Source of the DNA: CAVQGZ01 sp964356295
GTDB taxonomy: Bacteria > Actinomycetota > Actinomycetes > Jiangellales > Jiangellaceae
DNA: 30,904 nucleotides
Direction: 5' to 3'
NCBI GenBank assembly: GCA_964356295.1
Contig: CAYHHE010000026.1
Coordinates: 1-30,904 of the forward strand
Shown here: piece by piece, positions 1 to 9,097 of the stretch
Layout of the letters: each line of letters starts with the position of its first letter
Numbering within the stretch: position 1 is the first letter of the stretch
Made by a program: the position numbers and the translations under genes
Notes under the pieces: model-generated
The model's database searches: none
The model's input: the letters and a program-made list of their open reading frames with translations, nothing else
What the model was told of the DNA's origin: nothing

Positions 1-2734
1 CACCCTGACCCACGTCATCGGCTGGGTGCGGGACAAGACCGGCATCCAACCCGACTCCTCCCCCACGATCTCGACCGAAGAGCCCCAAACCGCCGCGCCG
101 ACCGGCGAAAACGTCAAGATCGCCGCGGGTGGGGTGAGCGAGGGCGTGCATGCTGAGCCGGCAGTGCGCGGTGACTTCGCTGCCACCGAGAAGGTGCCGC
201 GGCGCGTTCCCGTCCCGGCGTTGCGCCCGTCGCTGGACCAGTGCCTGCCCACCGGGGTCACGCTGAACGGTGACAGCCGCATCGTCGTGATGCTCGACAG
301 CGGCGGCATCGGCAAGGCCCTGGCCAAGAAGCTCGACAAGCTCGGAGCCACGGTGCTCGCGCTCGAGCCCGGTGTGGCAACCGACCACCTGCTCGGCGCC
401 GTCCAGGCATTCGCCGCAGACGGCCCCGTCCAGGGGGTGTACTGGCTGGCTGCGATGGACGACGAGGGTCCGATCGAGGCCATGGACCTCGCGGGCTGGC
501 AAGAGGCCATCCGCCGTCGGGTGAAGACCCTCTACACCACGATGCGGGCGTTGTACGACAACAACCCGTTCCTGGTGAGCGCCACGCGTCTTGGTGGCTA
601 CCACGGCTTCAACGCCGAAGGCGCCACCTCGCCTCTGGGTGGCACGGTCACCGGCTTCACCAAGGCGTACCACAAGGAGCGACTCATCGAGGCGCAGTCG
701 AACGAGCGCCTCGAAGACGCACCGGTGGTGAAGGTCGTCGACTTCGCGCCGAGCCGCAAGACAACGGCGCTGGCCGACATGCTCGTCGCGGAGACTCTGC
801 GGGACCCGGGGTGCGTCGAGGTCGGCTACGCCGACGACGCCCGCTGGACCGTCGGCCTGGCCGATCGCCCATTCCCACAGGAGCCGGGACCGGACGGCAT
901 CGCCCTCACACCCGACACCGTCGCCGTTGTCACCGGCGCGGCCGGCAGCATCGTGTCCGCCATCGTCGCCGACCTCGCCACCGCCGCCGGTGGTGGCACC
1001 TTCCACCTGATCGATCTCACCCCGGAGCCCGACCCGACCGACGCCAACCTGCGCGCCTACATCGAGGACCGAGACGCGTTCAAGATGCAGGTTGCCGGAG
1101 AGCTGAAGGCCAAGGGCGAGCGGCCGACACCGGTCGCTATCGAGCGGGAGCTGGCCAAGTACGAGCGGTCCACCGCTGCCCTGGCCGCCATCCAGGCCGT
1201 GCAGGACGCGGGCGGGACGGTGCGCTACCACGCCATCGACCTGACCGACCCTGCCCAGGTCGGCGCAGTCATGGACGAGATCCGGGAGTCCAGCGGCCGC
1301 ATCGACGTGCTGCTGCACGCCGCAGGCATCCTGCAGGACCGCCCGCTGCCCAGCAAGGAGCCGCGGATGTTCGACCTGGTCGTCGACGTCAAGAGCGACG
1401 GCTGGTTCAACCTGCTCACCGCCGCCGGGGACATGCCCATCGCAGCGACCGTCGGGTTCTCCTCGGTTGCCGGGCGCTTCGGCAACCAGGCGCAGACCGA
1501 CTACGCAGCCGCCAACGACTTGCTGTGCAAGACGACCAGCGCCTTCCGCACCACCCGACCTGGCACCAAGGGGTACGCCCTGGACTGGACGGCGTGGGGC
1601 GAGATCGGGATGGCCGCGCGAGGCTCGGTTGCGACCGTGATGGAGGCGCTCGGCGTCGACATGCTCCCGCCGGACGCCGGCGTGGCGTGGATCCGGCGCG
1701 AGCTCACCTCGGGAACACCTGCCGGCGAGGTCGTGGTCGCTGGTGCCCTGGGTGCCATGGGTGCGGCGAGCGCCAGCCCGACCGGAGGGCTGGACGTCGC
1801 CGCGATCGACGTCGAGCATGCCGGTCCCATGGTCGGTGAGGTGGTGAAGGCCGACGTGCTGGACGGTCTGACCGTCCAGACCACGCTGGACCCGACCGAG
1901 CAGCCGTTCCTCGACGACCACCGCCAGGACGGCAAGACGGCGATGCTGCCCGGTGTCATGCACGTCGAGGGCTTCGCCGAGGTCTCCCGGCTGCTGCTGC
2001 CGGACTGGCACGTGGTCGCCGTCGAGGACATCGACATCCCCGCCTCGGTGAAGTACTTCCGCGACGAGCCGCGCACCGTGACCATCACCGCGCTGCTCTT
2101 GCCCGACCCGGACGACCCGGACGGGCTGGTGGCCGAGTGCAAGCTGTCCACCGAGCGGATGCTGCCGGGGGCGAAGAAGCCCGAGGTCACGGTGAACAGC
2201 CGGGCCAGGGTGCGGTTGTCGCCGCGCGCTCCCAAGCCCGAGAAGCAGCCGAAGCCTGCCCTGAAGGGCAAGCAGGAGCTCACCGCGGACCAGGTCTACG
2301 AGGTCTACTTCCACGGCCCGGCCTACCAGGTGATGGAGGGCGTGTGGCGCCTCGGCGGTGACGGTCAGGGGGCAGTTGCGCGGTTCGCCGCTGACCTGCC
2401 GGCCAACCACTCCCCGTCCGACCAACCGACGGTCATCGGTCCACGGCTGGCCGAGATCTGCTACCAGACCGCAGGCATGTGGGAGATGGGTCATGACGGA
2501 CGGTACGGCCTGCCGTCCATCGTCCGATCCCTGCGCATCTTCGGCACGCCGAGCGAGGACACCCCGCTGATCTGCACCGCACGCCCGAGCGAGAACGGGT
2601 TCGACTGCGTGGTGCAGAAGAAGGACGGCACGGTCGTGATGCACATGACGGGGTACGAGACCGTCGTGCTCCCGGACAGCCCACCCCTGCCGGAGGACCA
2701 GGCGGCCACTCTCGGCGCCGTGCTGGCGGACTAG
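1..2734 (+). CDS. PfaA-like polyketide/secondary-lipid synthase, 3' part (ACP end, KR, DH)
   Basis: The reading frame is open to the left edge (first full codon at base 2), so this is the C-terminal part of a larger multidomain synthase. The first residues resemble the last helix of an acyl carrier domain, followed by a Ser/Pro/Thr-rich linker. A ketoreductase follows, with a structural half and then a catalytic half: an NADPH-loop motif TGAAGSI at about 932-952 and a Ser-Tyr-Asn set (Ser ~1463, Tyr codon 1502, Asn codon 1514). The long charged insertion after the first beta-alpha units (about 1040-1200) recalls KR domains of PfaA-type PUFA synthases. A hot-dog dehydratase follows, with HxxxGxxxxP (His codon 1919) and an FHGPAYQ-like second half near 2310. 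It reduces and dehydrates ACP-bound beta-ketoacyl chains. The next gene starts 12 bp downstream, implying co-transcription. Domain calls are confident; the product is unknown because KS/AT lie outside the window. Confidence 0.88.
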   Translation, partial: TLTHVIGWVRDKTGIQPDSSPTISTEEPQTAAPTGENVKIAAGGVSEGVHAEPAVRGDFAATEKVPRRVPVPALRPSLDQCLPTGVTLNGDSRIVVMLDSGGIGKALAKKLDKLGATVLALEPGVATDHLLGAVQAFAADGPVQGVYWLAAMDDEGPIEAMDLAGWQEAIRRRVKTLYTTMRALYDNNPFLVSATRLGGYHGFNAEGATSPLGGTVTGFTKAYHKERLIEAQSNERLEDAPVVKVVDFAPSRKTTALADMLVAETLRDPGCVEVGYADDARWTVGLADRPFPQEPGPDGIALTPDTVAVVTGAAGSIVSAIVADLATAAGGGTFHLIDLTPEPDPTDANLRAYIEDRDAFKMQVAGELKAKGERPTPVAIERELAKYERSTAALAAIQAVQDAGGTVRYHAIDLTDPAQVGAVMDEIRESSGRIDVLLHAAGILQDRPLPSKEPRMFDLVVDVKSDGWFNLLTAAGDMPIAATVGFSSVAGRFGNQAQTDYAAANDLLCKTTSAFRTTRPGTKGYALDWTAWGEIGMAARGSVATVMEALGVDMLPPDAGVAWIRRELTSGTPAGEVVVAGALGAMGAASASPTGGLDVAAIDVEHAGPMVGEVVKADVLDGLTVQTTLDPTEQPFLDDHRQDGKTAMLPGVMHVEGFAEVSRLLLPDWHVVAVEDIDIPASVKYFRDEPRTVTITALLLPDPDDPDGLVAECKLSTERMLPGAKKPEVTVNSRARVRLSPRAPKPEKQPKPALKGKQELTADQVYEVYFHGPAYQVMEGVWRLGGDGQGAVARFAADLPANHSPSDQPTVIGPRLAEICYQTAGMWEMGHDGRYGLPSIVRSLRIFGTPSEDTPLICTARPSENGFDCVVQKKDGTVVMHMTGYETVVLPDSPPLPEDQAATLGAVLAD

Positions 2735-2746
2735 GAAAGGACCACG

Positions 2747-5700
2747 TTGACCACCATCCAGCGGCTGGCCATCGTCAACCGCGGGGAGCCGGCCGTGCGC
2801 CTGCTCAACGCTGTCGCCGAGCTGAACACCGAACGGCACCCCGAGCAGCGCATCACCACCATCGCGCTCTACACCGACCCGGACGCGCAGGCTTGGTTCG
2901 TCCGCCAGGCCGACGAGGCGGTCCTCCTCGGGCCGGCGACGTTCGTGGACCCCGCCGACGACCGTCGCAAGTCCCGCTACCTGGACGAGCAGGGCCTGAT
3001 GGACGCACTCGTCAAGGCCAAGGCGGACGCCGTATGGGTCGGGTGGGGGTTCGTGTCCGAGCGCGCCTCGTTCGCGGCACGCTGCGAGGAGGCCGGCATC
3101 ACCTTCATCGGGCCGAGCGCTGAGACGATCCGACGCCTCGGCGACAAGGTCACCTCCAAGCGCATCGCAGAGGCGGCCGACGTCCCTGTGGTGCCGTGGA
3201 GCGGTGGTCCCGTTGAGAGCGCCGAACAGGCCGTGCAGCATGCCGAGACCCTCGGCTTCCCCGTGGTGCTCAAGGCCTCCTCCGGTGGCGGCGGACGCGG
3301 CATCCGAGTCGTGCGAGAGGCGGGAGACCTCGCCGGGGCGCTGGCCTCGGCCCGGTCGGAGGCCGAGTTCGCCTTCGGCGACCCGACCATCTTCATGGAG
3401 GAGTTCCTGCCGACCGCCAGGCACGTCGAGGTTCAGGTCATCGCCGACGGACAGGGCACCACCTGGGCGGCGGGCGTTCGTGACTGCAGCGTCCAGCGGC
3501 GCAACCAGAAGGTGCTCGAGGAGTCCGCCTCCACCGTGCTCACCCCGAAGAAGGAGCAGGAGATACGCGCGGCTGCCATCCGCCTGGCCGAGGCCTCGGA
3601 CTACCGCAACGCCGGCACCGTGGAGTTCCTCGTCTCCGAGGACGGCGAGCGCTTCCTGTTCATGGAGGTGAACACCCGGCTGCAGGTCGAGCACCCCGTC
3701 ACCGAGGCAACCACCGGGCTCGACCTGGTCAAGATGCAGATCCAGGTCGCCGAGGGCGCACGGCTCGACGGCGAGCAACCACCGGTGATCGGGCACGCCA
3801 TCGAGGCTCGACTCAACGCCGAGGACCCCGAGCAGGGCTTCGCCCCCGCCCCCGGAAGGGTCGCCATGTGGCGTCCCCCGCAGGGCAGCGGGATACGCGT
3901 CGACTCCGGCGTCCGGCAGGACGACGTCATCGCATCAGAGTTCGACTCCATGGTCGCCAAGGTCATCGCCTGGGGTCGTGACCGCAACGAGGCGATCTCC
4001 CGCCTTGCTCGCGGTCTGGCGCAGTCCGTCGTCGTGGTCGAGGGCGGCACGACCAACAAGTCGTTCCTGCTCGGCCTGCTGTCCACCCCCGAGGTGCTCT
4101 CCGGCAAGGTCGACAACCGCTGGCTCGACCGGCTCACCGCCACCGGCGACCATCTGCCCGCCCCCGATCCCGTCGCCCTCCTGGTGGCGGCAGTCGAGGC
4201 CTACGACGCCGAGCACGAGGTCGCCCAGACCACCTTCCACGCGCAGGCCGCCCGGGGACGCCCGGAGAACCCCGACGAGGTCGGCCACGCGGTCAACCTG
4301 CGCTACCGCGGTCAGCCCTACCGGCTGCAGGCCTACCTCACCGCGCCTGGAACGTACCGGGTCGTCGGCGAGGCAGGGGCGGCAGACCTGCAGGTCCAGC
4401 AGATCAACGAGTTCGAGCAGGTCGTCTCGTGTGCTGGTCGGCGCTATCGGGTGGTCGCGGTCAGCGAGGGACCAGTCACCCGGGTCGAGGTGGACGGCAC
4501 CGCGCACACCGTCCTGCGGGACGACGGAGGAGTCGTTCGCGCGGCCGCCCCCGCCTTCGTCGTCGACCTGCTCGTCGAGCCGGGCCAGCGGATCTCCGAG
4601 GGCGACCCCATCGCCGTGCTGGAGAGCATGAAGATGGAGATGACCGTCACCGCACCGTTCGGTGGTCTGGTCTCCAGCATCGACGTCAGCCCCAAGGCTC
4701 AGGTGGACACCGGAGCGCCGCTGCTGCGGATCAAGGCCGCCGAGGGCGTGGAGTCGACCGCTCCGGCAGCGGATCGGGTGTCCTTCGACGGGCTGGCTGA
4801 GCGCCCACCGGCCGAGCTGGAGGTGTGCCGGCCTGTCTACCGCGCACTGGGTCGCTACCTGCTCGGCTACGACCTCGAGCCCGGCGGCGCCAAGCACCTG
4901 CTCGGTGAGCAGAGGGCGCTCGAGCGCGCCTGCCAGCCGGCGGAGGCCTCCCTGCTGGACTGCGAGAACACCTTCCTGGACCTGTTCACCGACATCGCGG
5001 CCCTGTACCGGCCGCGTCCGCCGGACGGGCTCGAGGACGCGCTGGTCACCAGCACGCAGGAGTTCCTGCTGTCCTACCTCCAGTGGCTCGACCCGGACCG
5101 GGCCGTGCTCCCCGAGCAGTTCCGACCGCGTCTGGAGCGAGCGCTGGCCCGCTACGGCGTCCCGAGCCTCGACCGCAGCCCCGAGTTGGAGGCCGCGGTG
5201 GTCTGGATGTGGCGCTCGTTCAGCCGCGTCGGGGAGCTCGCCCCGGCGGTCTCCGCGATCCTCACCCGATGGCTGAACGAGGTCGACCGGCTGCGCCCGA
5301 CCTTCGGCCCGGAGCTGCGAGCGCGCCTGGACTCTCTCGCGCGCGCGACCGCCGGCCGCTACCAGGTCATCTCTGACCTCGCCCGCGACGTGCGGTTCCG
5401 GTACGTGGACGAGCCGAAGCTGGCGCAGACCGTTGCCGAGGTCAGCCTCGAGATGGAAGGGCGGATGGACGCCCTCGAGGACGAGCCCGACGGGGCGGCG
5501 GCAGCTGCGCACGTCGAGGCACTGGTGGCCTGCCCACAGCCGCTGCGCAGCATCATGCTGCACCGCTGGAGCGCGGCAAGCCCAGGGCTGCGCCGGCGGT
5601 TGCTCGAGGTGCATGCCAGGCGCTTCTACCGCAGCCGTCCCCTGCGCGACCTGCACGTCTCAGAGCGCAGTGGTCGGCTTGTCGGGTCGGCCATCTACGA

Positions 5701-8305
5701 CCACCAGAACCTTCACATCTACCTGCTGGTGGGCTACGTCCAATTGAGCGAGTTGCCCGAGCTCGCCGACGCGGTTCGCGCTGAGCTCTACGACGTCCCC
5801 ACCGAGCACCAGCCCGTGATCGAGGTCGTGGCCTGGCGCAGCGGCGTGCTGCCCCACGCCGATGTCATGGCCGAGGAAGTCCACGGCATGCTCGACCAGT
5901 GCGACTTCGGTCGGCAGGTGCGGCGAGTGGACCTGACGGTGACCCACACCGGTGGCGAGGTCCCCGAGCATCTGCGCACCCAGCACTTCACGTTCCGGCA
6001 ACGCGAGGACGGCACCTACCACGAGGACATGCTGTACCGGAACCTGCACCCCATGTTGGGCAAGCGGTTCGACCTGTGGCGGCTGTCCAACTTCGCGCTG
6101 GAGCGGTTGGCCTCTCCTGAGGATGTCTACCTGTTCCGCGGGGTCGCCCACGACAACCCCAAGGACGCGCGGCTCTTCGCCGTCGCCGAGGTCCGCGACC
6201 TGACCCCGGCTGACGACGGGCCCGGCACCCCTGTGCACTACCCGGCGTTGGAGCGCCTCGGGATGTCCGCGCTGGCCGCCATGCGTCAGGCCCTGGCCAG
6301 TCTCCCGACCAGGGAGCGGCCCAGCGGGAACCGGCTGGTCCTCTACATCCGTCCACCGTTCGACGTCCCCCGCCACCACTGGCCGAACATGGGTCGCCAG
6401 TTCGCCCCACTCGCTGCCGGTACCGGGCTGGAGAAGGTCGTGATGCGGGTACGCATCCCCCGTCCCGACGGCACGTTCGAGGAGGCGGTCCTGCACGTCG
6501 AGGGCACCTCCGGCGAAGGTGTGACAGTGCGCGTCCGACCGGTCGGCGACCAGCCGATCCGGCCGCTGACCCCCTATCGGCAGAAGGTGCTGCGCGCCCA
6601 GCGGTTCGGGGTCCCCTACCCCTACGAGCTGGTCCGGATGCTGGCCCCGCGACCAGGGACCCAGGCGGACTTCCCGCCCGGCAAGTTCGTGGAGCACGAC
6701 CTGGACGAGAACGGCGAGACGATCGAGGTCGGGACACGACCTCTGGGCAACAACACCGCGAACATCGTGTTCGGCCTGATCACCAACTACACCGAGACGG
6801 TGCCCGAGGGCATGACCCGCGTCGCGATCCTCGGCGACCCGACCACCGGGCTGGGCAACCTCGCTGAGCCCGAGTGTCGCCGAATCATCGCCGCGCTCGA
6901 TCTCGCCGAGGAGAAGGGCATCCCTGCGGAGTGGTTCGCGGTGTCCTCCGGTGCCCGCATCGCGATGGACTCCGGCAGCGAGAACATGGACTGGATCTCG
7001 GCGGTGCTGCGCCGCATCATCGAGTACACCCAGGCCGGCCGCGAGCTCAACGTGGTCGTCACCGGCATCAACGTCGGCGCTCAGCCGTACTGGAACGGCG
7101 AGGCGACCATGCTCATGCACACCAAGGGCATCTTGGTGATGACGCCGATCAGCGCCATGGTGCTCACCGGAAAGCAGGCACTGGACTTCTCCGGAGGCGT
7201 CTCGGCCGAGGACAACTTCGGCATCGGCGGCTACGACCGGATCATGGGCGTCAACGGCCAGGGGCAGTACTGGGCCCCCACCATCCAGGAGGCCTGCCGG
7301 GTGCTGCTGCGGCACTACGACCACAGCTACGTCGTCCCCGGCGAACGCTTCCCACGTCGCCACAAGACCACCGACCCCGCCGACCGGGACGTCCGGACCG
7401 CACCGCACTCGCCGGTGCCCGGCTCGGACTTCACCTCGGTGGGCGACATCTTCTCCGAGGAGCGCAACGCCGATCGCAAGAAGCCGTTCGACGTCCGCTC
7501 GGTGATGCGCGCGGTGTCCGACACCGACAGCGATCCCCTCGAGAGGTGGAAGGACTGGCGCGAGGCCGAGATCTCCGTCGTGTGGGACACCACCGTCGGA
7601 GGTATCCCGGTCTGCATGCTCGGGCTCGAGTCTCGGACCCTCGCCCGCCGCGGCTACGTCCCCGGCGACGGACCGGCCACGTTCACCTCTGGGACGTTGT
7701 TCCCGCAGTCGTCGCGGAAGACCGCCCGGGCCATCAACGCCGCCAGCGGCAACCGTCCGCTCGTGGTGCTGGCCAACCTGTCCGGCTTCGACGGCTCCCC
7801 GGAGTCGATGCGACGCTGGCAGCTGGAGTACGGCTCGGAGATCGGACGAGCGATCACCAACTTCAAGGGTCCGATCGTGTTCGTCGTGATCTCCCGCTAC
7901 CACGGCGGCGCCTTCGTGGTGTTCTCCAAGCGGCTCAACGAGTCGATGGAGGTCGCCGCGGTCGAGGGCTCCTACGCCTCGGTCATCGGGGGGGCACCGG
8001 CAGCGGCAACCGTGTTCGCTCGCGAGGTCAAGGTGCGCACCGACACGGACCCGCGTGTGGTGACGATGCGGGAGAAGGTCGCCGCCGCCGACAGCGAGGG
8101 GGCAACGGCCCTGCGGACCGAGCTGGCTGAGCTGTCCGAGCGGGTGAGGGCGGAGAAGCTCGGGGAGGTTGCCGGCGAGTTCGACAGCATCCACACCATC
8201 CAGCGTGCGCAGCGGGTCGGCTCTGTCGACCACATCATCAAGGCCGCGGACCTTCGGCCGTACGTCATCGACACGTTGGAGCGACGGATGGCCGCCTACG
8301 GCTGA
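2747..8305 (+). CDS. single-chain multidomain acetyl-CoA carboxylase (BC-BCCP-central-CT)
   Basis: This 1852-residue protein carries the whole acetyl-CoA carboxylase reaction, making malonyl-CoA from acetyl-CoA, bicarbonate and ATP. Biotin carboxylase spans about residues 1-450, with a Gly-rich ATP-grasp loop (KASSGGGGRG, near residue 175) and the EVNTRLQVEHPVTE signature. The biotinyl domain has ESMKMEM with the biotinylated Lys at residue 629. A long central region of about 690-1290 resembles the ACC central domain of eukaryotic ACCs. Carboxyltransferase N and C halves fill the rest, from about residue 1290. Bacterial ACCs are usually separate subunits, so this fused eukaryote-like order is unusual. 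It starts with TTG at 2747 behind GAAAGG (2735-2740), 12 bp after the synthase stop, so a dedicated malonyl-CoA supply for the synthase is likely. Substrate preference (acetyl- versus propionyl- or longer acyl-CoA) cannot be read from the sequence. Confidence 0.93.
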   Translation: MTTIQRLAIVNRGEPAVRLLNAVAELNTERHPEQRITTIALYTDPDAQAWFVRQADEAVLLGPATFVDPADDRRKSRYLDEQGLMDALVKAKADAVWVGWGFVSERASFAARCEEAGITFIGPSAETIRRLGDKVTSKRIAEAADVPVVPWSGGPVESAEQAVQHAETLGFPVVLKASSGGGGRGIRVVREAGDLAGALASARSEAEFAFGDPTIFMEEFLPTARHVEVQVIADGQGTTWAAGVRDCSVQRRNQKVLEESASTVLTPKKEQEIRAAAIRLAEASDYRNAGTVEFLVSEDGERFLFMEVNTRLQVEHPVTEATTGLDLVKMQIQVAEGARLDGEQPPVIGHAIEARLNAEDPEQGFAPAPGRVAMWRPPQGSGIRVDSGVRQDDVIASEFDSMVAKVIAWGRDRNEAISRLARGLAQSVVVVEGGTTNKSFLLGLLSTPEVLSGKVDNRWLDRLTATGDHLPAPDPVALLVAAVEAYDAEHEVAQTTFHAQAARGRPENPDEVGHAVNLRYRGQPYRLQAYLTAPGTYRVVGEAGAADLQVQQINEFEQVVSCAGRRYRVVAVSEGPVTRVEVDGTAHTVLRDDGGVVRAAAPAFVVDLLVEPGQRISEGDPIAVLESMKMEMTVTAPFGGLVSSIDVSPKAQVDTGAPLLRIKAAEGVESTAPAADRVSFDGLAERPPAELEVCRPVYRALGRYLLGYDLEPGGAKHLLGEQRALERACQPAEASLLDCENTFLDLFTDIAALYRPRPPDGLEDALVTSTQEFLLSYLQWLDPDRAVLPEQFRPRLERALARYGVPSLDRSPELEAAVVWMWRSFSRVGELAPAVSAILTRWLNEVDRLRPTFGPELRARLDSLARATAGRYQVISDLARDVRFRYVDEPKLAQTVAEVSLEMEGRMDALEDEPDGAAAAAHVEALVACPQPLRSIMLHRWSAASPGLRRRLLEVHARRFYRSRPLRDLHVSERSGRLVGSAIYDHQNLHIYLLVGYVQLSELPELADAVRAELYDVPTEHQPVIEVVAWRSGVLPHADVMAEEVHGMLDQCDFGRQVRRVDLTVTHTGGEVPEHLRTQHFTFRQREDGTYHEDMLYRNLHPMLGKRFDLWRLSNFALERLASPEDVYLFRGVAHDNPKDARLFAVAEVRDLTPADDGPGTPVHYPALERLGMSALAAMRQALASLPTRERPSGNRLVLYIRPPFDVPRHHWPNMGRQFAPLAAGTGLEKVVMRVRIPRPDGTFEEAVLHVEGTSGEGVTVRVRPVGDQPIRPLTPYRQKVLRAQRFGVPYPYELVRMLAPRPGTQADFPPGKFVEHDLDENGETIEVGTRPLGNNTANIVFGLITNYTETVPEGMTRVAILGDPTTGLGNLAEPECRRIIAALDLAEEKGIPAEWFAVSSGARIAMDSGSENMDWISAVLRRIIEYTQAGRELNVVVTGINVGAQPYWNGEATMLMHTKGILVMTPISAMVLTGKQALDFSGGVSAEDNFGIGGYDRIMGVNGQGQYWAPTIQEACRVLLRHYDHSYVVPGERFPRRHKTTDPADRDVRTAPHSPVPGSDFTSVGDIFSEERNADRKKPFDVRSVMRAVSDTDSDPLERWKDWREAEISVVWDTTVGGIPVCMLGLESRTLARRGYVPGDGPATFTSGTLFPQSSRKTARAINAASGNRPLVVLANLSGFDGSPESMRRWQLEYGSEIGRAITNFKGPIVFVVISRYHGGAFVVFSKRLNESMEVAAVEGSYASVIGGAPAAATVFAREVKVRTDTDPRVVTMREKVAAADSEGATALRTELAELSERVRAEKLGEVAGEFDSIHTIQRAQRVGSVDHIIKAADLRPYVIDTLERRMAAYG

Positions 8306-9081
8306 ACCGGCGGTTGCGCCGCCGGTCCAGCCGCCGGCTCGACAAGGGGCTGCTGCATCCACGTGTGCCGCGGCTGGGCGTCCCGCAACGCCGACGGGCG
8401 CTCCAGCCCCTCCGGCGCGGGCCCGGGCCTGTCGTAAGCGACGGTGAGCAGCCAGGGGCCTTCCCGGACCCACCATCCCGGCATCGGTGCCGCCCCACCG
8501 AGCACCTCCAGCGGGGACCAGCGGCTCTGTTCGCGCATGCCGGGTTCGGCCAGGTGCACCTCCACGCTGCGGGTGTCGCGCCGCAGACCGGTCCGCAGCA
8601 CCTTCAGCGCGCTCTCCTTCGCCGACCAGAACAGGTTGGCCAGTGCGTCTCGGTGCTCCTCGTCGGACGCTGAGCCCACCACCTCCTGCTCGGCCGGGGT
8701 CAGGAAGTCGCGGACGAACGCCGCCGAACGAGGCTCCACGAGCTCCACGTCGCATCCGACCGCCCCCAGGTCGGGCCCGACCAGGCACACCCCCCAACCG
8801 GCCCGGTCGGTCAACGACACGTCCAGACCGAGCGGCTCGCCGTCCACCTCGACGTACGGGGCACCGGTCAACCGGTTCGGCACCGACACCCGGGCCAACG
8901 TGGTCACGTCGACCTGCCAGCCCAGCGTGGCCAGCACGGCGTGCTTGGCGGTCAGTCGCCGCACCAGGTACTCGGTGCGCCGCTTGGTGAACCGCATCGA
9001 CGACGCCCGGCGTGCCTCGAACGAGGTGAGCCAGGAGGTGTCCGGTGGCAGGTGCGGCTCCCCCCGCGCCAGCCAGCGCAT
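8296..9081 (-). CDS. 4'-phosphopantetheinyl transferase (Sfp/AcpT superfamily)
   Basis: The enzyme transfers the phosphopantetheine arm of CoA to a serine of acyl carrier domains. The 261-aa protein has the two family signatures: GCDVE (Asp111, Glu113, Mg/CoA binding) and FWSAKESALK (Lys155, Glu156, Lys160). The length fits the Sfp-type class used for polyketide and fatty-acid megasynthases. ATG at 9081 has a GGAGGG ribosome site about 8 nt upstream. It lies 16 bp downstream of the M13 peptidase gene on the same strand, and its 3' end overlaps the ACC 3' end by 10 bp (8296-8305). Its closeness to a synthase containing a carrier domain suggests it activates that synthase. The Pro/Ala/Gln-rich C-terminal tail (last ~35 residues) is not part of the catalytic fold. 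Confidence 0.93.
   Translation of the reverse strand: MRWLARGEPHLPPDTSWLTSFEARRASSMRFTKRRTEYLVRRLTAKHAVLATLGWQVDVTTLARVSVPNRLTGAPYVEVDGEPLGLDVSLTDRAGWGVCLVGPDLGAVGCDVELVEPRSAAFVRDFLTPAEQEVVGSASDEEHRDALANLFWSAKESALKVLRTGLRRDTRSVEVHLAEPGMREQSRWSPLEVLGGAAPMPGWWVREGPWLLTVAYDRPGPAPEGLERPSALRDAQPRHTWMQQPLVEPAAGPAAQPPVQP
8306..8326 (+). terminator. hairpin directly after the ACC stop codon
   Basis: A perfect 8-bp GC stem (ACCGGCGG at 8306-8313, CCGCCGGT at 8319-8326) with a 5-nt loop begins at the base after the ACC TGA. There is no T-run. Its position between convergent genes suggests a bidirectional transcription barrier, but it also lies inside the last codons of the minus-strand PPTase, so it could be incidental GC-rich coding sequence. 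Confidence 0.45.
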
Positions 9082-9097
9082 CCGGTGTCCCTCCCCG

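Noticed and set aside
26..28. GTG at base 26 as the true start of the first gene
   Set aside because: The frame is open from base 2 and the preceding residues look like the end of a carrier domain, so the gene begins outside the window.
3935..5656. 573-aa minus-strand frame inside the ACC gene
   Set aside because: Shadow of the biotinyl and central regions; composition is not protein-like.
5660..8797. 1045-aa minus-strand open frame antisense to the ACC gene
   Set aside because: Low-complexity Gly/Asp/Val/His-rich product with no domain; typical shadow frame of GC-rich coding DNA opposite a clearly recognised enzyme.
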